From assembly GCA_004293295.1 (NCBI GenBank), contig RDYC01000228.1, positions 1-11,143 on the forward strand: a stretch of DNA of 11,143 nt, written 5' to 3'. This document shows, one piece after another, positions 1 through 10,000 of this stretch; position 1 is the first letter of the stretch, and the number at the start of each line of letters is the position of its first letter. The notes under the pieces were generated by a model that was not told where the DNA came from, did not search any database, and was given only the letters and a program-made list of their open reading frames with translations. The translations under genes were made by a program, and so were the position numbers. This DNA comes from Bacteroidota bacterium (GTDB lineage: Bacteria > Bacteroidota > Bacteroidia > UKL13-3).

Positions 1-1018
1 CTTTCAACCCGACAGGAGTAAAATTGCAAAAGATGTAATTGAAATCAGCGATTTAAATAGTGAAGAGTTGGATGCCATTATAGGCGAGAAACCCGCGGCT
101 AAATTGCGTGAAGATGTGGAATTGATTGAGGGGGTTTATGAGCCATTCAGCAGCGAACTTTATTTGGAAGGATATTTGGCACCGGTATTTTTTGGCAGTG
201 CCATTAACAACTTTGGGGTGCAAGAGTTATTGGACACCTTTGTGCAAATTGCGCCTGAACCTCGCGGACGATTTACGGAAGAGCGTGAAGTAAAACCTGA
301 CGAGAAAAATTTTACCGGATTTATTTTTAAAATCCATGCCAACTTAGATCCGAACCACAGGGACCGAATTGCATTCTGCCGCATTGTTTCAGGCAAGTTT
401 GAGCGCAATAAATTTTACCAGCATACTCGCTTGAATAAAAAGTTGCGCTTTAGCAACCCCACCAGTTTTATGGCCAACGACAAAAGTGTGATTGATGAAG
501 CTTATCCCGGTGATGTGGTAGGTTTGTATGATAATGGCAATTTTAAAATAGGAGATACCCTTACTGAGGGCGAAACCATGATTTTTAAAGGCATCCCAAG
601 TTTTTCGCCTGAGATATTTAAGGTATTGGAAAATAGAGACCCGCTTAAAACCAAACAATTGGAAAAAGGGGTGTTGCAATTAACGGATGAAGGTGTTGCG
701 CAATTGTTTACCCAACAGCCTGGCAATATCAGAATTATTGGTACCGTTGGAGAGTTACAGTTTGATGTAATCCAATTCAGGTTATTACACGAGTATGGTG
801 CTTCTTGTCAGTTTAGCCCGTTAAGCTACCAAAAGGCATGTTGGTTTACCTGCGATGACAAGGTTGAACTAGAACGTTTTAACACCATCAAACGGTACAA
901 TATAGCAGCCGACAAAGAAGGCCGCCCCGTATTTTTTGCAGAAAGCACCTGGGGCCTTAAAATGACCCAAGACACTTTCCCCAAAATTCAATTCCACTTT
1001 ACTTCGGAGTTTAAGTAG
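1..1018 (+). CDS. prfC: Peptide chain release factor 3 (RF3), C-terminal two thirds; 5' end outside window
   Basis: RF3 is the cytoplasmic translational GTPase that removes RF1/RF2 from the ribosome after peptide release. The reading frame is open from base 2 and gives 338 residues up to a TAG stop at 1016-1018. RF3 is usually about 530 residues, so roughly 190 N-terminal residues, with the P-loop and the other G1-G4 motifs, lie upstream. Visible parts, numbered from base 2: the end of the G domain with the G5-type motif GSA in FFGSAINNFG at about 63-72; domain II from FTGFIFKI at about 104, with the RF3 hallmark DPNHRDR and later EAYPGD and IGDT; then domain III from about 195 with DPLKTKQLEKG, GTVGELQFDV and a C-terminus in QFHFTSEFK. 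Remembered E. coli RF3 aligns over this span with almost the same length. A TTG at base 68 is not the start, because RF3-like sequence continues upstream of it. The gene is convergent with the giant gene on the other strand, with an 80-bp gap and no sign of a shared operon. No frameshift or missing segment is visible in the part present. Confidence 0.96.
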   Translation, partial: FQPDRSKIAKDVIEISDLNSEELDAIIGEKPAAKLREDVELIEGVYEPFSSELYLEGYLAPVFFGSAINNFGVQELLDTFVQIAPEPRGRFTEEREVKPDEKNFTGFIFKIHANLDPNHRDRIAFCRIVSGKFERNKFYQHTRLNKKLRFSNPTSFMANDKSVIDEAYPGDVVGLYDNGNFKIGDTLTEGETMIFKGIPSFSPEIFKVLENRDPLKTKQLEKGVLQLTDEGVAQLFTQQPGNIRIIGTVGELQFDVIQFRLLHEYGASCQFSPLSYQKACWFTCDDKVELERFNTIKRYNIAADKEGRPVFFAESTWGLKMTQDTFPKIQFHFTSEFK

Positions 1019-1039
1019 GTCTGTTTAAAACCATAATTA

Positions 1040-1086
1040 TTAATGGAGGTGTTAACATTACTTAAAATGTTTAACACCCCCATTAA
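1040..1086. terminator. Hairpin between convergent genes, probable bidirectional terminator
   Basis: The 16-base arm at 1040-1055 (TTAATGGAGGTGTTAA) is the reverse complement of 1071-1086 except at one position. The stem can extend inward by four pairs (1056-1059 with 1066-1069) past a single bulged base at 1070, leaving a six-base loop at 1060-1065. It sits 21 bases after the prfC stop and 11 bases after the stop of the minus-strand gene, where a shared terminator would be expected. The odd pair is A.C in the + transcript but G.U in the - transcript. Neither side has a long U-run: the + side continues as CATAAAAACGG and the - side as TAATTATGGTTTTAAA. Termination is therefore inferred from fold and position. 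Confidence 0.7.
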
Positions 1087-1097
1087 CATAAAAACGG

Positions 1098-4000
1098 CTA
1101 ATTCGTTTTCACCAGTTTAATTACTTGGGTTTGTTGTTGGCCTGTTACCCGAACAAAATAGATACCTGAAATTAACTCTTCTGACTTTTGTAAAGTAATT
1201 TGGTTGTTGCCTTGTTGAGCCAATAGTTGCTGGTTGTAAACAACCTTTCCATTCATGTCGGTGATGGTAACTTCATAATGCTCTTCCACATCAGTATTTA
1301 TGAGCAAAGAGATAATGCCCGAGGTTGGATTTGGATAAACCACCACTTCGTTTGAAGATGTTTTTGGTTTGCTTACCATTACAGTTTTGCTATATTCAAA
1401 GCGGCTATTAAAGTCAACTTGTTTTAAGCGATAGTAAATAACAGGCGTTTTTGTTAAAATACCCGCATCAATATATTGGTAGCTACTTATTTTATTGCTG
1501 TTGCCTGCCCCATCAATAAATTGTGCAAACTCAAACGTTTTTCCGTCAAATGAACGTTCCAACTCAAACCCTTTGTTGTTTACCTCAGCAGCGGTAGTCC
1601 AAGTAACCCGTGCGTCAGTTGAAATAGCTTGGGCATTGAACGAAATTAATTTTACAGGCAATGGATTACTTACAATTTCATCGGCACCCATATAGGTAAA
1701 TGTAGTGTTCCGTAGTTCATTGTCAATGTCTCTGGTAATACCCGGTATTAGCAAGCAACGCAAGCTGGTATCACCAATAGATGCACCTGCAAGGTGGGCA
1801 TCTGTTGTAGAAACAAATGTAACGGCCTTGCTTACCGAGTTGGAATCTTTGCCTATGGCGGCTCTAAATGCATTCAAGGTTGCATATTCTGTGCTGCCCA
1901 CACCAATACCTCCAGAAATAGCCAATTTCCCCAAAGATCCAGAGACAAAATAGTTATTATAATCAGCTTGCATATTACTAAATGTTGTGGAAGCTAATCC
2001 AATAGCGAAGTTTTTGCCTGTTCCTGATGTTATTAATGTATTTGTTACGATATTGTTTCGCATGTCTACTAATGGATTTTCTGTATCAATCCAAACGGCA
2101 TAGTGGTTGGTTGTTGTATTACTCAAAGTTCCTGATAAGGTGATAGTATTATGTAAAACTCGTGTAGTAGATCCTTCTCCCCCTCCTAGGTAAATACCTG
2201 TTAAACCATTAGTCAATGAAAAACTTGATCTGTTATCAGAAATAAGATTGTTATGTATAGAATTAATCCCTGAATTTGCTGTTGTGAGTAAAATACCATA
2301 TGCAATCGAACTACCTGTAATAGTAGAATTGGCTATAGGGCCGATAATATTATTTCGAATAATAGCGTTGGTTACTTCCCTAGAAGGGCCTCCCATATTA
2401 TATCCCAAAGCAATGCCTATTATGGGACTATTATCATTGTTAAAATTTCCTATTCTGTTATTTTCTACCAACAAATTATTTTGGAAAGCAGTAACAATCC
2501 CCATTTGGCCGACATTATTCGGGAATGAATTGTTTAAAATATTAAATGAAATAATATTGTTTTGGTCTTTTACGGCTACGGAAGAACCACTTAAATAAAT
2601 TCCAGTAGATACATTGCGAAGATCACAGTTGGTTATAGTATTGTTATTATTACCAATTCCAAAGCTAGGTATGCCAATATGGGTTGAACCAAACCCTATG
2701 CCAATACCAGCATCGGTTCCGATAATAGTAGCGTTTTTTATGGTATTAAATGTTGTTGGATTGTTGCTACTGGTTGTTCGTCCCCATATCATAGCGGGAA
2801 GAACACTGGAAGAAGTGGAGAACCGTAAATTTCTTGAGGTGCTTCCATTGTTTGAGCCATCAATTGTGATATAGTCTGCTCCATCTAGAATTATTGCAGG
2901 ACTACTAGAACTGGTTCTGATATGAGAATTAACTCCAATGCTGGGTTTAATGGTGAGTGAATTTAGGGCACTTGATTGTGGAATTTCCTTTATAACAATT
3001 GGAAAAGACTCTGAAGGAGAGGTATAAAGAGTGCTTGTCAACTCAAAAATTACACTAGCCCCAGCACCGCGTAAGTTAATCTCATTAACAGCTTGTGTTA
3101 ATGAAGTGAAATTGGGCGCAGATTGAGTTGGTCCAACTAAATACGTTCCTCTTAACGGGCTGCCTATTATCGCAAAGAAGTTTGGAGAAGTTGGTGCCGT
3201 AATAATTGTTATAACAGAAGTAGCAGATAGTCCGGCAAAAGGAGCTGCTGCAAGATAACCCAAGGAGTCTTGAGCTATGACAAAATATTGGATGGTGTCT
3301 CCAACTACTACACCACCACCCGTTAGAATTGTATAATCAATAATAAAATTAAATGGGCTGGTATTATTCGATGCCTCCACAAATTTCCACCCATTATTAG
3401 AGGATGTATTTCCTGAAAATATATTAGCGTTTGTCTTTTTCTTGTAGTAAATACGAGGTTTAAATATCCCAGCATGAATTCCGGAAATATCTGTGACGAT
3501 TACTTGACCATTAAGTATTCTTTGGTTAGAAACAGTATCTCTTATAAAGTTATTATAACTAATTCGTGGAGATGATAAATCTAATACAGCAAAGTTTCCT
3601 GCATCCGCTCCTATATCTTCAGGAGTTAAACCAGCTCTATTTTGGTTGTCAAAGTCTGTTATGACCCCAACAACTGTAGTTCCAGCACTTTCGATAGGTG
3701 TAGGTGTGCTAGGATTGATATGAAGACCTGAAAAAGTAGAAGATGCATTTGGGGCTATAAAATTCGGATTAGATGAAATTGAGTAATGGTCTGTTAAAAT
3801 AGCACTTTTAAAAGAGGTTAATGTTGAATAGTCGGTGTTGATTTCATATCTTGCTAAAATATTACCGAAATTGCTAGTATCAACATAATATAAATTATAG
3901 TCAGAAACGAGGCTGTATTTACTGCCCATAAAAAGGGCATAATTTTTTCCTCCACTGGCAGTAAGATTTGAACGCACATTCATAAAGATATTATTGAGAA

Positions 4001-7000
4001 TGGAATCAACACCGATGGATACATTTCTTGAAAATGCAAATGTGTTTTCAAAACCAGGTACTACTGAATGACCACCGATGTAAACGCTGTTATTAAAAGC
4101 AGATACAGTGCCATTAAAAACACCAATTCCTACAATAGGTATATTACTGTTTATATTTGAACCATTAGTTCGATGACCAAGGCTAATCATATTGTTAATT
4201 ATTCGAGTGCGTGTTCCTGTTCCTGTCCAGTCATTAACGCGGATGCCACTTAAACTTCCAAATGAACCCGTTACGGCTAAACCATAAATAAGGTTATTTT
4301 CTAATGAACTGCTACTTAAACTAGTTATTAAAATGCCAGATACTGTTCGTGAAGTGAGTCCAAATATTCGGTTTCTAAAAATGTAATTATTGATAGCAGT
4401 GCTAGGTTTTGATATTTCGATTCCAATAATGTTTCCTACATTACTTCTCATATCAAAAATATGGTTATCAGAAATAGTATCAATGCCAGTTCCTGAAGTT
4501 GTTATGGCAGCAACAAAAGGAGTGCCTATTGTGTTAGTATATACAAAATTTCTAAATATGTTATTTCTAATATTTATTACAGATGCAGTACTGCATTGTA
4601 TGCCATAAAGAAAGGAACCACTGGTATTATTCAAAATATTGCTATCAAGCGTGTTTCCAAAAAGGTTCCCCCCAATATTGTATTTTACGCTTAATGAACC
4701 AGTACTTCCAGTGTTGATAAGTGAAAGGCTGCTAGCACCACCAGGTGAACTAGATCTAACTACTATTGCTCCGAAATCATTACCACTTATACTATATTCA
4801 CCAGGTTCTTCGGTATTTAATGAAATTATATTCGCCCTAGAGTTACTACCTCCAGATATTATAATAGAGTCTCTTCCAGTTGTACTGCCTATACTATTAC
4901 TATCAATGTTTAATTTACCTCCAATAAAATTAGCTACTTGCCACGAAGTGGTTGAAGAAGAAGTAGAATTATAGAAGAAATTACAGATTTTGTTTCTTTT
5001 AAACAGACTTGTTCCAAGATTACCTAAATTAAAACTAGAGGATAGTCTACCAGCGGAAGTAGATAATGTCCAAGGTGCACCACCGCAGAATGGTGCACTA
5101 CCTCCAATATAGTTTCTAACGATGCGAATATTGTTTAATGCATTTCTGTTTCCTCCATTTTCTAGGTTAAACACAAAGTGTAAGGCACTGGTAATAATTG
5201 ACGTTGTTTGGTAAACGTGGTTTTCACTAATAGTCCAAGTATTGTTCCCATTTACAATTTTAAAGGCGTTAAATTCGTTGGTAGGGTTGCTATAGTTGTA
5301 CAAGAAACAATTGGTAACATTATTGCTATCATTAAACTTGGTTAACAAATCAGTTGAACCAGCGGAGTAAATCAGCGTACTTGGGCGATTGGTGGTAGAG
5401 GCATTTCCTATCTCACAATTGTTCACGTTGTTTTTATCATTTCCGGTTACTAACCCTGTACCAAATACAACTACACCGGCATTGCCATTTGTTGGGGCGT
5501 TTGCTCCTAAGAAAATAGCAGATTCTAGCTTATTATTTGAAGCATCATTGATAAAACGAACAGCCCCAGCATTAGCGCCAACATGGGTATTAGATACCGT
5601 TAACTGCTTAGCTAGCCCCGAACTTGTTTGTCTTCCATCAATGTTAAAGTGATTTACTCCATTTAAATTGAATAGCGGATTATTTATGGAGTCTCTAATT
5701 ATTGCCCTTATACCATTATTTGGCCTTAAGGTAACCTGATTGATAGCAGATGCTCCTGGAATTGTCCTCACTTCAATTGGGAATTGCTCTCCAGTAGATG
5801 TATTATAAAGTGAATCAGTTAAAATAAATGTAACTGGTGCAACCACACCACTTTCGTGAGCTGATAACGTTGCACTAACAATGGTTAGAAAAGGTTGACC
5901 AGCCCCAATAAAATAGTTTCCTGCCAAGGCAGGAAGTACAATTTTATAGGTGAGTAATGTGGTTGGGGCACTGATAATATTGCTTAGCGAGGTGGCTTGA
6001 AATCCAACGGCTGGAAAACTCGAAATGTTGGCCCATGGGGAATTGTCCTGGGCAACCACAAAATATTGGATGGTATCATTTAAGCTCGCAGTTGTAAATA
6101 ATAAGTTATAATTGATGTTAAAGCCGTATGGTGATGTTGAATTGTTGGCCTCCACCCATTTCCACCCATTAGCACTGTTATTATTAGCTCCAAATGCATT
6201 TGCATCCTGTATTTTCTTAAAATAAATTCGGGGTTTTAAACCAGGTATATTGTTTATGCCATTAGAGTCTGTAATTATTGCAAAAGAAGTTGCGTTTCTT
6301 GCAGTAAGTGAGGTGTCGTTGGTTAAATTCGAAAAAGAAATACTAGGAGGTCTGCGGTCTGCGGATTTTTCGTAAGCTCCTATTGTTGGTGGATTGCTTC
6401 TTGCCGAATCCAATAAATCTATGTTATGTCCTGCAATAGCAAAGCCGGCACCAACCGCAGGAGAATTTAAATATGGGATAGAAACAAAAGCACTGTTTAA
6501 AAGGGGGTTTTGGGAGATTGACATAATATCTTGCCCAGTTGCAGTTTGCCAATTACTTAATGTTTGATAAAACGTTCCATTGCTACCCCCTACACAACCT
6601 ATACGCGTTTGTGGATTGTTGCTTGGCGCAAATAACAGATTATTATTACACATACCCGTACCCCAAACGTAACTTGTTGGGATGTTTATTGCTGCATTAA
6701 ACCTGCTAACAAAATTTGAGCTAACATCCATTGTTACCAGATTGTTTCTTATAATTGCGTTTGTAACAGAAGAGGAAGCAATACTTAAACCAAATGATGA
6801 TGTTGAACCACTAATTGTACTAAAATTTATAAATCCATTTAAATTGACAGTGTTAAACAACAAACTATCTTGTTTACCACTTACAAGAGCTATACCTGCT
6901 GTTTGCCTAGAATTGGCAGTTGTTCCATTACTACTTATGGAATAAATATCATTATTGGCAATCACATTACCTGTATTGTTCGTTCCATCCATACCTGCAA

Positions 7001-10000
7001 CAATAATTCCAATGGCTGAAAATATTTTTTCATCTACAATATCATGAATTTTATTTCTAGTTACCCGAGCTTGTTTAACCAATACCGAAGTTGGTGTCCA
7101 AATCGCATCAGATGCTAAAGAAATACCAACTCGATCAGTTCCTGCAGCTAATTGGCTGAATAATCCACCAATAAAACGAATTTCGTTATTATCAATAATT
7201 GTGTTTTGTTCTGCATTTAAAACAATACCAGCTTTGCCAATTTGGTTAGTTCCAAATGAAGAAGGGCCAATGATGTTGTTTTCGATGCGATTTCCGTAGT
7301 TTGGAGTTGTGTTTATACCACCAATAGAAAAAATTCCATACCTTACTTTTGTTATCTCATTATTAATGATTTGATTACTGTCATTCTTGTTACCTCGGCT
7401 TGTAATTGAAATTGCTGCATAATCACAAGAAATTACGCCAAACGTATTGTTCGTTGATGCAGTTTGATCAGCACCGCAAGAAATTTTCAAATTTCGGATG
7501 ATATTGTTTGATGAGCCAGTACTTCCTCCGTAGCTAGAAATCCATATTGCCGCTGTGTTTGTTGCTGTACTTTGATTTTGAACGGTAAGATTCCTTGAAG
7601 TAGAGTTATTGTTAGACCCATCTATAATGTATTTTTGGGCACCTAAAATGTTGATGATGGAGCTTGAAGATGTTCCTGAAATAACGGTGTTGACTCCGAC
7701 ATTTGGCTTAATGGTAATGGTCCAATTGGGGTTGTTACTATAAAAGCGATTAAGCGTGATTGGAAAAGTTTCGTTGCTTGAGATATAATCAGTATCTAAG
7801 AGAAGTGTAACATTGCCTTGCAATTCTTTTTGGTAGATGTCGTTTATAAATTGAGTAATTGTGGTATAGTGAGGTGCAGTTTTAGAAGCACCTGCTAAAA
7901 AATTACCTGAAATAGGGATTATTAAGTCCCCCACGGAATAAAAACCCTGTATAGAACTGGCTCCTATTCGCATATTAGAAGTATAAGGTCCAATGATATT
8001 GCTAGAAATAGAACTGTAAGTACCATTCAATGTGTTTGAATAAACCAAGCGGTTAGCAGGTCTTCTAAGCACCGGTTGGCTGAAGGTGATTACGGTGCTG
8101 TCAATGTTTGCTGAACCAGACACAATTTCAATGCTAAAATAACCTGGGTTGAATTGATTAAAGGTGCTTCCGTCTGGGGTTCCCCCAGGTAAGCTATCGA
8201 CATATTTTATCTTAATATCAACAGTTCCACCTGCATTTGTTTTAATATTAACTAGCCCTGCTTGACATAATCTAGAACTACCAAGTGGGAAAAAGTATGT
8301 ACTTGATCCTGATAATGAAGCGGGTAATCTTCGTACCAATCCCCCCACTATATAACTCAATCCATTACCAGCACCAACAGCATTCGCTTGGGTATTTAAT
8401 AGATGCAACATAGCAGTATCAGAAGAAATGATTTTAGCACTTAGGTTCAAGTTGCCTGTTATATAAAGATTACCTCCGGAAAGTATTACATTGTTATTGA
8501 AACTTTGAATGTTTAAATTAGTAATTGTACGACTTGTTGGGATTTCATTTCCGGTAATTCTCGGAGTTAATTCACGAAGATAGGTCAACGTATATGTCCC
8601 AGCTCCCATATTAAATGTTGGTGCTACGTCAAAACCAAGTGAGGTAGTTAATCCATTAGCTCCATTACTACCAAACTGAACGCTGACGGCTTGATTCAAT
8701 CCATTACCCAATACAATATTGCTGCTATTCATAAATTGACTTGCACCACTTAAAACAACACCATATGTTATGATAGGTTTGTTAAACAATACGCCTGCCA
8801 CAGAGTTATTAGTAATGGTACTTATTGAATCAATTCCCACACCTGCATAAACTTGCCGAATTAATGAACCTGTGAATACTATGCGACTATTTGGATGTCT
8901 GCCATCAATAAATCCATTATTTATTATACTGTCCCCCCAAAAATTTAAGGTGTTTGCTAACAAGATTAAACTGGTTCCTTGTGGTACAACAAGTTTACGA
9001 GCAACACCAATTGTGTTACTAAGGGTTGCTGTTTTTTTAGTAATGTTTGTATCAATGATTAAGCTTGGAATTAACCCACTAATCCGAAAATTAAAATTAT
9101 TAGTTGTTGCAGAAGTTCCTACGTTTAAGATGCCACCGGTTACAACAACTCGTGGTGGATCAAAGACAATGTTATAATCGTCACCAGAAGTAACAGAAGA
9201 TCGTTGCACTAAATTTAGTGCTCCTCCGGACCAGTTTATTAAACTACCCGGGCTTATATTACCAAATGAAGGACTTGGCTGATTATTACCAACCACTGCT
9301 ACATTGATTACACCATTACTAAAATTAAACGTCATCGAATTATCCAAACGAATTCTTGCCGCTGCGTTCACGACACCTCCTTCTACGATAAACAATGATC
9401 CAATGCCGAACCCCAATTCTTGAGCTGCTGTTTGTGAAACATTAAATATGCCTTGGGTAATTTGTAACAAGCCATTGCAAATAGGGTTGCCGTTGGTTGA
9501 AGTAATTGTAAAGTTCGGGTTATTTAATACGAGACCAGCATTTAATGGAATAACATAGTTATTGACTGTGTAGATCGGATTGGATTGTGTAAAGTTGCCA
9601 TTTATCTTTAGCGTTCCAGCAGTGTGCGATGCAATTAATCCTATTGTGTTTGCACCTTGCACGGTAAAAGGAATATTAATATTTAAAACAGGACGATTCG
9701 CACTAGCATTTCCTTTGTTTAAAGTTACATGCGAAAAATCTGTAACAGTTCCAGAACCTGAAATGCTAGCATTTTGTGCACCAAAAAAGGTAACACCAAC
9801 TCCTGCAGTTGTTCGCATATCAAATATGCCATTATTAATTAAATTGCCAGAGGATAAAGCTGTTGCAGCAGAACCTAAATTTAGCATATGAAAATTATTT
9901 GTTCCAGAACCTGCTGTAAAACTAGCTCCGCTGCTAACCATTAAAGATTCCGTAACTGATAACAAACGAGCTGTTGTTGTTTCATACACTAATGAGCCAG

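Noticed and set aside
68..70. TTG at 68 as the start of a complete 316-residue protein
   Set aside because: The frame is open back to base 2, and those 22 extra codons read like RF3 sequence. The product without them would lack the GTPase core, so the gene is simply cut by the window edge.
160..726. Open frames of 74-96 codons on the minus strand inside prfC
   Set aside because: They lie wholly within a strongly supported coding gene, overlap each other in different frames, and their translations resemble no family I know. They are shadows of prfC.
2821..7630. Recent DNA-level duplication or assembly artefact between modules 1 and 3
   Set aside because: The matching IDG core regions near 2830-2870 and 7590-7630 are similar in protein but clearly diverged in DNA, so the duplication is old and not an assembly collapse or chimera.
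1495..9891. Many plus-strand open frames of 66-116 codons opposite the giant gene
   Set aside because: The giant gene uses few codons whose reverse complement is a stop, so the opposite strand stays open by chance. The translations are hydrophobic low-complexity sequence with no initiation context that I trust.
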